A DNA stretch of 58,859 nucleotides from SIG452 sp045540295 (GCA_045540295.1 JAZQGY010000037.1:1-58859); one strand, 5' to 3'. Positions 17,154-27,186 are shown, numbered from the stretch's first letter. Program-made: numbers and translations. The notes: generated from the sequence alone by a model not told the origin.

Positions 17154-17987
17154 ATGAGCGAAAATTGTACACATGATTGCAGCAGTTGTCAGGAAAACTG
17201 TGCATCCCGTGATCCCAAAAGTTTTTTAGAAAAACCTCATGCATTATCCAACATTAAAAAGGTAATTGGTGTTGTCAGCGGAAAAGGTGGCGTGGGAAAA
17301 TCCTTAGTAACCTCGCTAATGGCAATCACCTCCCAAAAAAGTGGATATGAAACCGCCGTATTAGATGCAGATATCACCGGCCCGTCCATCCCTAAAGTGT
17401 TTGGATTAACCGAAAAAGCTACCGGTGACGATGTGGGAATGTATCCTGTTGTGACCAAAACGGGCATTAAAACCATTTCTGTCAATTCCCTGCTCCCTGA
17501 CGAAACCGAACCTGTTGTCTGGAGAGGTCCTGTCATCGGCGGTGCAGTAAAACAGTTCTGGACAGATGTTGTATGGAAAGATGTGGACTTCATGTTTATT
17601 GATATGCCTCCCGGAACCGGTGATGTGGCATTGACGGTATTTCAGTCCATTCCCGTGGACGGTATTATCATTGTGACCACCCCTCAGGATTTAGTTTCCA
17701 TGATTGTAACCAAAGCGGTAAAAATGGCACAGATGATGAATATTCCCATTTTAGGCTTAGTAGAAAACTACAGCTATCTGGAATGTCCCGACTGCGGCAA
17801 AAAAATCAACGTATTCGGCGAAAGCCATATAGATTCCATTGCACAAGCCTTTGGAATTCCCGTATTGGCAAAATTACCCATTAATCCTGAAATTGCATCT
17901 TTATGTGATGAAGGTGCTTTAGAAGATGCCGAAATCGACTTCTTCTCCGAAATGAAGCCGTTACTGGACAAATTAAGTAACAAATAA
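17154..17987 (+). CDS. Mrp/NBP35 family iron-sulfur carrier ATPase
   Basis: The start at 17154 is set by GAAAGGAAG 8 bases upstream; a TTG six codons earlier is poorer. The 277-residue protein has an NBP35-like N-terminal cysteine cluster (C5, C9, C12, C16), a deviant Walker A GKGGVGKS (43-50), the DADITGPSIPKVFG segment, an FIDMPPGTGDVALT switch and a CPDCGK motif near residue 214 for the bridging cluster. Mrp proteins carry and deliver iron-sulfur clusters. It is transcribed alone from its own promoter to a strong terminator. Confidence 0.92.
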   Translation: MSENCTHDCSSCQENCASRDPKSFLEKPHALSNIKKVIGVVSGKGGVGKSLVTSLMAITSQKSGYETAVLDADITGPSIPKVFGLTEKATGDDVGMYPVVTKTGIKTISVNSLLPDETEPVVWRGPVIGGAVKQFWTDVVWKDVDFMFIDMPPGTGDVALTVFQSIPVDGIIIVTTPQDLVSMIVTKAVKMAQMMNIPILGLVENYSYLECPDCGKKINVFGESHIDSIAQAFGIPVLAKLPINPEIASLCDEGALEDAEIDFFSEMKPLLDKLSNK

Positions 17988-17995
17988 TAAATCAC

Positions 17996-18029
17996 AAAAA
18001 AGGATGAACCAAATGGTTCATCCTTTTTT
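17996..18029. terminator. Bidirectional terminator
   Basis: A 15-bp stem (17996-18010 with 18015-18029), 4-base loop, with A6 and T6 arms; shared by the Mrp gene and the convergent small zinc-ribbon gene. Confidence 0.9.
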
Positions 18030-18035
18030 AATGGC

Positions 18036-18191
18036 TTATTTTTCAGTTTTTTGTTCTTCCTGAAGCTGTTTGAATTTTTCTTTTGCTTCTTCGGATGCTT
18101 CGGATACAGAGTATTTCCCGCAGTTGGGACACAGAATGGTGTCTGCTCTTCGTTCAAATATAAAATTACATAATCTGCACTCGTAAATCAT
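18036..18191 (-). CDS. Small zinc-ribbon protein (51 aa)
   Basis: A 52-codon frame from ATG at 18191 to TAA at 18036 encodes a protein starting MIYECRLCNFIFE with a second pair CPNCGKY at about residues 21-27, so CxxC...CxxC forms a zinc ribbon. The C-terminal half is a charged helix (SEEAKEKFKQLQEEQK). AAGGAGT precedes the ATG by 5 bases. It is the last gene of the long minus-strand operon, 109 bases behind the decarboxylase and just before a strong terminator. It resembles short rubredoxin- or FmdB-like ribbons; no function is known. Confidence 0.75.
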   Translation of the reverse strand: MIYECRLCNFIFERRADTILCPNCGKYSVSEASEEAKEKFKQLQEEQKTEK

Positions 18192-18300
18192 AGGGTACTC
18201 CTTTTGCCACAAGGCTCAGTAAAGTTCATTACAGGTGGTATTATAGCACAATTCCCTATAAATTGCAAGGGTTTTACCCGATTTTCTCATTACATTTTTA

Positions 18301-19572
18301 TTACTTTACCACAAATACTGTATCTTTTGGAAGAATCCGGATTGTATCAACGGTCAATTCTTCTCCAATGGTTACCAATGGTACGCAAGGCGGGAATCGG
18401 GTAATGCTTTCTTTGGCAATGCGACCCACAGCTTGTTCTTTGGGAATCCATTCCCCTTCTGCAAAATATGCCTCTCTCGGTGACATTTTTTGATGTAATT
18501 TAAAAATTGGATATTGGGTAGCACAAGATATTCTGTCTTCCCAAGGCAGGGCCGAAAGAGCTTGGGATAACACGCGGACTTCTTCCACTGTGTTGCATGG
18601 TGAAAACATCAGAAGCAGATTGTTCCCAAATACTCCTTCCGCATAGATTTTATGTTTTTTTTGCAGGTATTTCTCCAAGTATTCTGCGGAAAAATTGGCA
18701 CAATCACAGTTTAACAGCAATTTATAGGAATCCTGATTGGGTAGGATTCTAAGAGATGTTTTTTGAGATAATTCATGCGATAATACTTTGATTTCTTCCA
18801 AAACAACCGTGTTTTGATATAACTTCGCCCCAAACAGCCCCGCATAATCCAAGGAAGATAAAATCGGATAGGAAGGGCTTGTGGTATGCACCAGATGAAT
18901 TGCCTGCCGGATTTTTTCAGAAGAAATTCTTGAAGAATTGCAACAGAGCACAGCTCCCTGATTTAAGGTAGGCATGGTTTTATGAAAACTTAACACTGTT
19001 AAATCGGACTCCGTGTTACGGCAGGATTCCAACGATTCATCAAAATAAAAATGAGCGCCATGTGCTTCATCCTGGAGGATGATAGCATCCCCCACCTTTT
19101 CACGGATTTTCTTTAAATCTGCCGTTTCTCCATAGTAGGTAGGTGAAGTAAGAATCACCACTTTTTCGCCGTTATAGTCAATATCTTCCGCTGATAATGG
19201 GCATGGAATCCCAAACTCGGAATTTACTTTGGGATACACAAACTTAGGAACGCCGCCGGAAAGAATCAGTCCGTAAATCACGGAAGCGTGGCAATTTCTA
19301 TCTACCAAAACGGTTTCTCCCGGCGTAACCGTTGCCAAAATACTTGCTAAAATTCCGCTGGTAGCACCGTTTGTAAGGAAGAAAACTTCCCTTTTTCCCA
19401 GCACCTTTGCCATATGCTCCTGAGCGTCTTTGATAATCCCCTCCGGGCACATCAAATTATCGGTACCGGATAACTCGGTAACGTCACGAATCGGCACAGG
19501 GATTCTTCCCTTATGTCCCGGCATATGAAAAGAAATTTCCGAAAAATCGTTTAAGTAATTGTAAACTGACAT
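18301..19572 (-). CDS. Orn/Lys/Arg decarboxylase family PLP enzyme (short form)
   Basis: The 423-residue protein is a fold-type I PLP enzyme of the SpeA/YaaO group: ISFHMPGHKG start, TNGATSGILA cofactor phosphate site, QDEAHGAHFYF with the PLP-binding Asp near 168, and the Schiff-base lysine K198 in SFHKTM. A shortened C-terminal domain ends in FPPCVPLVTIGEEL. It is about 60 residues shorter than Bacillus SpeA. Decarboxylation of arginine, lysine or ornithine for polyamine synthesis is likely; the substrate cannot be fixed from sequence. It starts 11 bases after comM. Confidence 0.87.
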   Translation of the reverse strand: MSVYNYLNDFSEISFHMPGHKGRIPVPIRDVTELSGTDNLMCPEGIIKDAQEHMAKVLGKREVFFLTNGATSGILASILATVTPGETVLVDRNCHASVIYGLILSGGVPKFVYPKVNSEFGIPCPLSAEDIDYNGEKVVILTSPTYYGETADLKKIREKVGDAIILQDEAHGAHFYFDESLESCRNTESDLTVLSFHKTMPTLNQGAVLCCNSSRISSEKIRQAIHLVHTTSPSYPILSSLDYAGLFGAKLYQNTVVLEEIKVLSHELSQKTSLRILPNQDSYKLLLNCDCANFSAEYLEKYLQKKHKIYAEGVFGNNLLLMFSPCNTVEEVRVLSQALSALPWEDRISCATQYPIFKLHQKMSPREAYFAEGEWIPKEQAVGRIAKESITRFPPCVPLVTIGEELTVDTIRILPKDTVFVVK

Positions 19573-19583
19573 TGTTTTGTCCT

Positions 19584-21104
19584 TTAATTTGACATTGTAT
19601 TTTCCATATCTCGGTAACTAATTGCCTCTGCCAGATGATGCATTTCAATCTGTTGGGACTCTTCCAAATCAGCAATGGTTCTTGCTACCTTGATAATTTT
19701 ATCGTAACCTCGGGCGGTTAATCCAAGCACGGAAAAAGCCTGTTTCAGCATTGCTTCCGCCTCTTTTGTTAAGGGACAATATTTTTTAACCAAAGGGGCA
19801 GTCAATTCTGCATTGGTTAAAATGCCTTCTCCTTCATAACGCTTCTTTTGAATTTCACGAGCACGCATCACCCGTTTTCTGATATTTTGGGAGGATTCTG
19901 CCTTGTCCAAAGAAGAGATTTCATCGTAATTGACGGCAGGTACTTCGATCTGAATATCAATCCTATCCAACAGGGGACCTGATATTTTCTTCTGATACCG
20001 TTTCATCTGATCCAGAGTGCAAGTACACTCTTTTACAGGAGAACCGTAGTATCCGCAGGGGCAAGGGTTCATTGCTGCAATAATCATAAAATTGCAGGGA
20101 TATTCTGCAGATCGGCTGACACGGGTTACATTGATTTTTTTATCCTCCAAGGGTTGACGAAGCACTTCCAGGGCTTCCCGTTTAAATTCGGGCAATTCGT
20201 CCAAAAACAGAACACCGTTATGCGCCAAGGAGATTTCTCCCGGCATTGCTTTGGTGCCGCCCCCGATGATAGAAACGGTGGATGCAGTATGGTGAAGGGC
20301 GCGGAACGGCCGCTCCACAATCATCGGTCTATCTTTCGATACCAAGGAACAAACGGAATAGATTTTAGTGACTTCCATGGATTCGGAAAAAGTGAGTGGG
20401 GGCAAAATACCGGGAACACGTTTTGAAAGCATGGTTTTCCCGGAACCGGGAGTTCCGCTCATTAAGATGCTATGTCCCCCGCTGCAGGCAACCTCCAGGG
20501 CACGCTTGGCGTTTTCCTGCCCTTTCACATCTGCAAAATCCAGTTTGGAATCAATCACATTAAAATCTAACTCATTTTCATTTTCAAAGGGGAAGATTTC
20601 CAGTTCGTCTTTTAAGAAGGAAATCACTTCCCGTAAGTTTTTCACAGCATACACCAAAAGCCCCGGAACCAACGCTGCTTCTTTGGCGTTGTCTATGGGA
20701 ACAATAATTTTTTTATAGCCATGCTTTAGTGCTGCATCCGCCATGGGAAGCACGCCGCTGACACCACGGATTTCGCCGGATAACGAGAGTTCCCCCACCA
20801 TCACATATTCCCCAAGATTGGGAATTTCCTCCATAGCACCGATTAAAGCAACTGCCATGGGTAAATCGTAATGAGTTCCCTCTTTTCGCACCGATGCAGG
20901 TGCTAAATTGATGGTAATCTTTCTGGCCGGAAAAGAAAAACCGGAATTTTTGATACCGCTTCTGACACGTTCTTTGGATTCTTTAATAGCAGTATCCGCA
21001 AGACCTACCACATCATACTGAGGGAGCGATTTTGTCACATCAGCTTCAATATCCACAATGTAGGAATCAATTCCGTTTAATCCGCAGGTATATACAGTAA
21101 CCAT
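19584..21104 (-). CDS. YifB/ComM-family Mg-chelatase-like AAA ATPase
   Basis: The 506 residues have an N-terminal Lon-like S5 fold (KITINLAPASVRKEGTHYDLPMAVA), Walker A SGTPGSGKT (about 214-222), Walker B GVLFLDELPEF and an MNPCPCGYYGSP cysteine motif with CTC downstream, then a C-terminal Mg-chelatase domain with LTARGYDKIIKVARTIADLE. ComM proteins are hexameric helicases that drive branch migration during natural transformation. It lies between rqcH and the decarboxylase in the operon. Confidence 0.92.
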   Translation of the reverse strand: MVTVYTCGLNGIDSYIVDIEADVTKSLPQYDVVGLADTAIKESKERVRSGIKNSGFSFPARKITINLAPASVRKEGTHYDLPMAVALIGAMEEIPNLGEYVMVGELSLSGEIRGVSGVLPMADAALKHGYKKIIVPIDNAKEAALVPGLLVYAVKNLREVISFLKDELEIFPFENENELDFNVIDSKLDFADVKGQENAKRALEVACSGGHSILMSGTPGSGKTMLSKRVPGILPPLTFSESMEVTKIYSVCSLVSKDRPMIVERPFRALHHTASTVSIIGGGTKAMPGEISLAHNGVLFLDELPEFKREALEVLRQPLEDKKINVTRVSRSAEYPCNFMIIAAMNPCPCGYYGSPVKECTCTLDQMKRYQKKISGPLLDRIDIQIEVPAVNYDEISSLDKAESSQNIRKRVMRAREIQKKRYEGEGILTNAELTAPLVKKYCPLTKEAEAMLKQAFSVLGLTARGYDKIIKVARTIADLEESQQIEMHHLAEAISYRDMENTMSN

Positions 21105-21125
21105 TCTTGTTAATCCTCTGTTTCT

Positions 21126-22862
21126 TTACATTTTTCTCATACTTTCAACGCGCTTTGCATCAGGCTCCACAATAATTGTTTCAAAGTTGTCGTATATCAC
21201 CATACCGGGTTTTGCTCCGGAAGGCTTTTTCACATATTTTACTTTGGTATACTCCACACTGACCTTAGTATCTTTGGCGCTTTTGGAATACTGTGCCGCA
21301 ATTAACGCTGCTTCCAATAAGGTTTCATCCGCTATAGGTTCTCCCAAGGAACGAATGACCACATGGGAGCCTGCCACGTTCCGAACATGAAGCCAGGTAT
21401 CCAATTTTGATGCAATTTTTAAGGTTAGTTCTTCGTTCTGACGGTTATTTCGTCCGCAGAGAATTAAAGTTCCGTCAGAAGAAGAAAACTCCATGGGACG
21501 GGTTATTTTGGTGTCTTTATTCTTTTTGCTTTTATTCTTTCCGTGGTCAGTTGCATAGCTGCCTAAGACCAATTCTTCCTTGATTTCCGCGATATTCTTT
21601 TCGTCCTCACTCAAATCCAATAAATCACGGACACCTTCCAAATATCGGATTTCCTCACGAAGCTCTATGAGCATCTCACGGGAAATTTTCTCCATGGTTT
21701 TCTCTTTATTGTATTTTTCAAAATATTTTTTTGCATTTCTGGCAGGCGAAACCGTTTCGTCCAGCGGAATGGTAAGAGGAGCATTTTCCTCATAGTAATT
21801 GGGAAGTGTAACCTCTTTTTTATTTTGGGAAAGCTGATATAGATTCGCCGTTAAAAGTTCCGCATAAATACGGTAACGGTCTTTTTTTTCTGCTTTTTTG
21901 ATGTTTTTCTGATGAATATCTATTTTTTTATACAGTCGGCTTAAATTCTTCTCCACAATCTGCGCCACAGACTCCTTCTTTTCTTCCAGACGGCGCTTGG
22001 TCTCCTTGCTTTTGTAGAATAAATCTACGCACTCATTGACCGAGGAACAAACCTGTTTATCAAAAAAATCACCGTATTGCAAAACATCCCAGATATAAAG
22101 CTCTTTGGGTTCTTTGGTGTCTTTTTTAGAAAGCAAAGTGGGACAAAATTCTTTTTGGGAAAGTTTTTGCAGATACTCCCAATAGAGCTCCCCTGCTCTT
22201 TTCATATCGCCGCTGCTTTGATGCTCAATTTCTCTGGCAAAAATGGGAGACATTCCCAAAAAAGTATCCATCAGTTTCTGAGCAATTTCGCCTTCAAAAT
22301 GATGGTTTTGAAAAAACGCGAAAAACTCCTCTTCCGATAAGGAAGTGGCATCAATTTTCTCCTGGGAGGGAGGCAATTCGTAAAACAGACCGGGCAACAC
22401 CTGCCGTTTTTCCGACAAGGTAAAATCGATGTGACGGATAGCATCAATAATGCGATTGTTTTCATCTGTTAAAATAATATTGGAGTGTTTTCCCATGGGC
22501 TCTAAAATCAACATCTTCTTCGTGATTTCAAAAAGCTCATTGGTGCTTTCCACCGTAAGTTTTACAATTCGTTCATTGGGAACTGCGTTCACCGATAACA
22601 GTTTCCCGCCTGCCAAATGTTTGCGCATCAGCATACAAAAAACCGGTGGCATATCAGGATTTTCAAAGGTCTGTTCGGTAAGGCAAATACGCCCCTTGGA
22701 AGCATCGCAGGATAACAGCAAACGATAGTTTTCTCCCAAAGAACGCACCGTAAGAAGCACTTGTGAACGTGACATCTGATAAATTTTGTCAATTCGCCCG
22801 CCTTTGAGCTTGTCATCCAGCTCAAAGGCTAGAGCCGCGAGTGTGTTGGCATCCAATGCCAT
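21126..22862 (-). CDS. rqcH: RqcH/NFACT family ribosome quality-control protein
   Basis: The 578-residue protein has the domain order NFACT-N (starting MALDANTLAALAFELDDKLKGGRIDKIYQ-like, about 1-130 and on), two coiled-coil stretches (about 270-330 and 385-430) and the NFACT-R domain (LHVRNVAGSHVVIRS, near 490-560). RqcH binds 50S subunits with stalled nascent chains and directs alanine tailing. AAGGAG precedes the ATG. It begins 11 bases after pcrA. The same window holds tmRNA-SmpB and ClpXP, the other rescue system. Confidence 0.92.
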   Translation of the reverse strand: MALDANTLAALAFELDDKLKGGRIDKIYQMSRSQVLLTVRSLGENYRLLLSCDASKGRICLTEQTFENPDMPPVFCMLMRKHLAGGKLLSVNAVPNERIVKLTVESTNELFEITKKMLILEPMGKHSNIILTDENNRIIDAIRHIDFTLSEKRQVLPGLFYELPPSQEKIDATSLSEEEFFAFFQNHHFEGEIAQKLMDTFLGMSPIFAREIEHQSSGDMKRAGELYWEYLQKLSQKEFCPTLLSKKDTKEPKELYIWDVLQYGDFFDKQVCSSVNECVDLFYKSKETKRRLEEKKESVAQIVEKNLSRLYKKIDIHQKNIKKAEKKDRYRIYAELLTANLYQLSQNKKEVTLPNYYEENAPLTIPLDETVSPARNAKKYFEKYNKEKTMEKISREMLIELREEIRYLEGVRDLLDLSEDEKNIAEIKEELVLGSYATDHGKNKSKKNKDTKITRPMEFSSSDGTLILCGRNNRQNEELTLKIASKLDTWLHVRNVAGSHVVIRSLGEPIADETLLEAALIAAQYSKSAKDTKVSVEYTKVKYVKKPSGAKPGMVIYDNFETIIVEPDAKRVESMRKM

Positions 22863-22873
22863 AGCAATTCTCC

Positions 22874-25276
22874 TTATTTCCCTGAAATAATTTCGGGGCG
22901 CGCAAATGCCGCCATTAGTATCTTTTTACCGAATTCATCAAATTGAATTTCCAGTTTTACATCATTACCCAAAGGCTGCACCGAAAGAACGGTGCCTTCT
23001 CCAAACTTCTTATGCCGCACACGGCATCCCACCTGATAATCCGGCAAATCGCCTGAAGCTTCTGGCTTTTGAGGAGTCACAGACGGTGTTAAATGAATGG
23101 CGTTGGAATTATAGGAATCTCCACGGTAACCACCCACGGAGCTTCCGAAAGAACCTCCAAAATCGCTCTGTTTCGCACCAAATCCAAAGGAATCCGCTTT
23201 TTTCTTTTGTTCTCTTTCCAGTGTTTCTTCAGGAATTTCCTTTAAAAACTGAGAAGGCAAACTATGCATATAAGAGCCATACAGCATTCTCTCATCGGTG
23301 TAGGAAATATAGAGACGTTTTTTTGCACGGGTAATGCCCACATAACAAAGTCGCCGTTCTTCTTCCAGTCCTCCTACTTCAATTTTAGACTGCATAGACG
23401 GAAAAACGCCCTCTTCAAACCCAACTAAAAACACAACAGGAAACTCAAGCCCTTTGGAACTGTGCAAGGTCATTAAGGTAACCGCATCCTCATCCGCATC
23501 GTAATTATCAATATCGGATAACAGTGATACATTTTCCAAAAAGGCAGATAAATCACGGTTTTCTTCATCTTCCTTAATCATAGAAAGAAGTTCTTTCATA
23601 TTCTGAATACGGGCATTTGCCTCATCAGTATCTTCTTTTTGCAAAGCCTCCATATAGCCGGAGCCAAAAAGCACGGAATTCACCAATGCTTCAGTATCAT
23701 TTATGTTTTCACGAAAATCTGCAATCATCTTGGCAAAATTCAAAAGTTTTGCCTTAGGATGAGAAAGCTCAGGATACGCTTCTGCTCTTTGGCAAACCTC
23801 CAGCATGGAAATGCCGTTTGCAAGTGCCAATGCCTGCACTTTTTCCACGGAAGTTTTTCCGATACCACGGGCAGGCTCGTTAATAATTCTGACCAATGCC
23901 GCATCGTCATTCTGATTTAACACTAACCGCAGATACGCCACGATATCCTTAATTTCTTTCCGGTCAAAGAAACGGGTTCCGCCGACAATTCTGTGAGGAA
24001 TTGCGTTTTGCAAGAATGTCTGTTCAAAAGTACGGGACAAGGAATTTGCACGGTATAACACCGCTATATCACGGTAACAAAACCCTTCCCTTTTTAAAGA
24101 ATCAATCAAGGAACCCACCTGATTGGCTTCATCATAGTTATTATTGGGATTTAATACCTGAATTTTGGCACCGCCCTCTTGTTTTGTCCACAGTTTTTTT
24201 GCTTTTCTCTGGCGGTTATTGGCAATTACGCCGTTTGCCGCATCCAGGATATTTTTGGTGCTTCGGTAGTTTTCTTCCAGTTTAATAATTTTCGTGTTTT
24301 GAAACTGTTCTTCAAAGCTCAAAATATTGGTGATATCCGCACCGCGAAACCGATAGATAGACTGGTCGTCATCTCCCACCACACAAAGATTCTGATTCTT
24401 TTTGGCAAGATAGGATGCCAAAAGATACTGGATGCGGTTGGTATCCTGATACTCGTCAATCATAATGTGCGTAAAGCGGTTTTGATAATCTGCTAATACC
24501 TGGGGGAATTTCTCAAAAATCTTTACGGTATAGCATAAAATATCGTCAAAATCCAAGGCATTATATTTCTGCAGCTTTTCCATGTATAGCTGATACACCT
24601 TGGCAATTAACGTCTGCTTGTAGTTAGATGCTGCCAAACGGAGATACTCTTGAGCATCAATGCCGTCATTTTTGGATTTGGAGATTTCGCTGTAGCATAG
24701 TTTGTGATTTAAAACTTCTTCGGAAATATTTAATTCTTTGATACATTCTTTCACCAGGTTTCTGGCATCGGAGGCATCAAAAATAGTGAAATAACGGTTT
24801 AGTCCCCCGCCCAGCAGCCAAATGTTTTCTCTTAAAATCCGCACACAGGCAGAATGAAAAGTCATTGCCCAGATGCCAGATGCCCGATCACCCAGCTTTG
24901 CCTCTAAACGGTCTTTTAACTCATTTGCCGCTTTATTGGTAAAGGTAATTGCCAGGATGTTCTGAGGAGAAATGGGATGATTGGCAAATAAAGCTTCCTC
25001 TTCTTCGGTATAGGAACCCACTCTCTTTTGCTCCAATCTTGATAAATCGTCCTCATCTAAAAAGGCTGGACAGGGCGTTTCGGCATAATACGTATCCCCA
25101 TACTTCACCATATAGTGAATCCGGGAGATTAAGGTCGTAGTTTTTCCGCTGCCTGCCCCGGCTAAGATCAGGACAGGTCCCGTCACGGTAAAGCAGGCTT
25201 CCCGCTGCATAGGGTTTAGATTGCTGTATTCTTCCTCAAGTATTCTCTTTTTTAACTGATTCCATCTTGTATTCAT
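22874..25276 (-). CDS. pcrA: UvrD/PcrA-type DNA helicase
   Basis: The 800-residue superfamily 1 helicase has motif I LAGAGSGKTTTLISRI, motif II IMIDEYQDTN, motif III VGDDDQSIYRFRGAD, motif IV LEENYRSTKNIL, motif V TLMTLHSSKGLEF and motif VI EERRLCYVGITRAKKRLY. The C-terminal part ends with a GCRVRHKKFGEGTV segment seen in PcrA. It acts in repair and in clearing replication blocks. The start at 25276 overlaps the end of the upstream queG-like gene by 41 bases and has only a weak ribosome site, so coupled translation is likely. Confidence 0.94.
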   Translation of the reverse strand: MNTRWNQLKKRILEEEYSNLNPMQREACFTVTGPVLILAGAGSGKTTTLISRIHYMVKYGDTYYAETPCPAFLDEDDLSRLEQKRVGSYTEEEEALFANHPISPQNILAITFTNKAANELKDRLEAKLGDRASGIWAMTFHSACVRILRENIWLLGGGLNRYFTIFDASDARNLVKECIKELNISEEVLNHKLCYSEISKSKNDGIDAQEYLRLAASNYKQTLIAKVYQLYMEKLQKYNALDFDDILCYTVKIFEKFPQVLADYQNRFTHIMIDEYQDTNRIQYLLASYLAKKNQNLCVVGDDDQSIYRFRGADITNILSFEEQFQNTKIIKLEENYRSTKNILDAANGVIANNRQRKAKKLWTKQEGGAKIQVLNPNNNYDEANQVGSLIDSLKREGFCYRDIAVLYRANSLSRTFEQTFLQNAIPHRIVGGTRFFDRKEIKDIVAYLRLVLNQNDDAALVRIINEPARGIGKTSVEKVQALALANGISMLEVCQRAEAYPELSHPKAKLLNFAKMIADFRENINDTEALVNSVLFGSGYMEALQKEDTDEANARIQNMKELLSMIKEDEENRDLSAFLENVSLLSDIDNYDADEDAVTLMTLHSSKGLEFPVVFLVGFEEGVFPSMQSKIEVGGLEEERRLCYVGITRAKKRLYISYTDERMLYGSYMHSLPSQFLKEIPEETLEREQKKKADSFGFGAKQSDFGGSFGSSVGGYRGDSYNSNAIHLTPSVTPQKPEASGDLPDYQVGCRVRHKKFGEGTVLSVQPLGNDVKLEIQFDEFGKKILMAAFARPEIISGK

Positions 25277-26048
25277 CTTGGAGTCTCACATTTCTTCTTA
25301 AGATTTCAATACCTTTATAAGAGAAGGCATAGTCTTGATATTTTTTTTGAAATTCATCCTCTGATAAGGTCAGAATTTCTTCTTTGGTAAGTTGTAGCGA
25401 CGCTTGCATAAAATCTTTGATAGGCGTTTTCTTTGCACCTTCAGACGCCGGACAGGCAAGCTGACATATGTCACACCCCCACACCAGCGGTGATTGGCGA
25501 TATAACACTTGTTCTTCCGCACTCAGTTCTTTTTTCTGACTTAAAAACGATAAGCATTTCTCTTTTTGAAAACCTTCCTGCAAAGCACCTGTGGGACAAG
25601 CTTTTCGGCATGCACCACAATGGGTACAAAGTTTGGGAAAGGTTCCTGTTTTTTCGGGTAGTTCTTCCTTCAGAAGTGCTTCTCCCAAAAAGACAAAGGA
25701 ACCATAGTCTTCGGTGAGCAAAAGATTATGTTCTCCGATTTCACCAAGCCCTAAGGACTCTGCCAGCTGCTTTTCCCGAAACGGAGAAATGTCAGCAAAG
25801 CTTAAGTATTCCACTCCCATAGGAGCAAAAATACGGTCGAACTCTTCTTTTACCACTTTGTGATAGTCATACACGGAGCAATACTTGGAAAACAGTTCGT
25901 TTTCACCGACGCAATAATAAGGAAATACCGCTACGATGAGTGTGCGGTATCCCTGTTTTAAATATTTTTGATTTGTGTTCTTGGTCACTCCGTAGCTAAG
26001 ATAAGACGGAAACCTTTCATCAATCTGCTTCGCCAGTTTCAAGTTCAT
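25236..26048 (-). CDS. Epoxyqueuosine reductase (QueG)-like protein, short N-terminus
   Basis: The start at 26048 has AGGA 9 bases upstream and lies inside the end of the AI-2E gene (29-base overlap). The 270 residues include a conserved ADISPFREKQLAESLGLGEIGEHNLLLTEDYGSF region and two ferredoxin-type motifs, CTHCGACRKACPTGAL and GCDICQLACP, giving the double 4Fe-4S site of QueG. The usual first ~50 residues are missing relative to long QueG proteins. No other queuosine genes are near. It could be a QueG paralogue rather than the tRNA-modifying enzyme. Confidence 0.7.
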   Translation of the reverse strand: MNLKLAKQIDERFPSYLSYGVTKNTNQKYLKQGYRTLIVAVFPYYCVGENELFSKYCSVYDYHKVVKEEFDRIFAPMGVEYLSFADISPFREKQLAESLGLGEIGEHNLLLTEDYGSFVFLGEALLKEELPEKTGTFPKLCTHCGACRKACPTGALQEGFQKEKCLSFLSQKKELSAEEQVLYRQSPLVWGCDICQLACPASEGAKKTPIKDFMQASLQLTKEEILTLSEDEFQKKYQDYAFSYKGIEILRRNVRLQDEYKMESVKKENT

Positions 26049-27186
26049 GGTTTTTTTCCTGATATTTTCTATCAATATAGTTTTTGAACAAATAGTATGC
26101 CACTGCGGTCAGCGGAACTCCCACAATCATACCGATAAACCCTAAAATTCTACTGCCTGCCAAAATACCAAGCATTACCCAGATAGGAGGCAATCCGGTA
26201 GAATCTCCCAAAATTTTAGGTCCTAAAATGTTTCCGTCAAACTGCTGAAGCACAAACACAAAGATTACAAACCACAGAAAACGGTTCGGTGCAACCAGCA
26301 AAATCAACAGTGCAGACGGAATGGCTCCGATAAACGGTCCGAAAAACGGAATAATATTTGTTACACCGATAATGACACTGATAAGCAGAGCATACGGAGG
26401 ATAAATCAATAGCATAAAGGGAAAAGCAATCGCCCCGATAATGGCAGAATCAATAATTTTCCCAATGATAAAGCCGGAAAATGTTTGATCTGTCAATCGG
26501 GAGATTTCCATAATTCTATCTGCCTTTTTCTGAGAAGTCAATGCATAAGTAACCTTTGTCAGACCTTTTGCAAAACGCTCCTTATCAAACAGAAAATAGA
26601 TAGACACAATCAGCCCAACCACTACATTGGTAAAACCGGTAGTCAACTGCATCGGAATATTTAAAAGCCAACCAAAGAAGGTATTCACAAAAGTGGTGGC
26701 ATACCCTATCAGCGAATCGTAAGGAATCATCTCCTCCAGCCATGCAATGTTCATATGATGCTCTTCCATAAAACTGCTGAAGCTTTCCGAAAACTGCTGA
26801 AAATAAACGGGAACATTTTTCACCAATGACTCCACAGTAGTCACAATCTGAGGAATCAACAGAACCACCAGACAGGTTACCACTGCAAAAATCACCACAT
26901 AGGTAGTAACAATACTGCAAATTCTTCTTAACGCAGGAGTTTTGTGGGTAGCATTTTTTGCACCAATCCAGCGAAACAGTTTGGATTCCATAAGCATCAT
27001 CAAGGGATTTAACAAATATGCAATGGAAAAGCCGATGAAAAAGGGTGTAAAAATGGAAAGCAGTACTCCCAATACCCTAGCTACGCTGTCAAACCGTAAC
27101 AGTAAAAAATAGACCACGATTCCAATAATAGCAACTGTGGAATAGAGCAAAACATTCTGTTTATGTTCTTTAAAAAATTGTTTCAT
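26020..27186 (-). CDS. AI-2E family transporter (permease-like membrane protein)
   Basis: The 388 residues contain about eight membrane helices: two near the N-terminus (LLYSTVAIIGIVVYFLLL and VLLSIFTPFFIGFSIAYLLNP), a central pair, and a C-terminal group with IIGVTNIIPFFGPFIGAIPS, the family hallmark, and VLQQFDGNILGPKILGDSTGL. The family includes TqsA/YdiK-like transporters and Na+/H+ antiporters; the substrate is unknown here. It is followed with overlap by queG. Confidence 0.88.
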   Translation of the reverse strand: MKQFFKEHKQNVLLYSTVAIIGIVVYFLLLRFDSVARVLGVLLSIFTPFFIGFSIAYLLNPLMMLMESKLFRWIGAKNATHKTPALRRICSIVTTYVVIFAVVTCLVVLLIPQIVTTVESLVKNVPVYFQQFSESFSSFMEEHHMNIAWLEEMIPYDSLIGYATTFVNTFFGWLLNIPMQLTTGFTNVVVGLIVSIYFLFDKERFAKGLTKVTYALTSQKKADRIMEISRLTDQTFSGFIIGKIIDSAIIGAIAFPFMLLIYPPYALLISVIIGVTNIIPFFGPFIGAIPSALLILLVAPNRFLWFVIFVFVLQQFDGNILGPKILGDSTGLPPIWVMLGILAGSRILGFIGMIVGVPLTAVAYYLFKNYIDRKYQEKNHELETGEAD

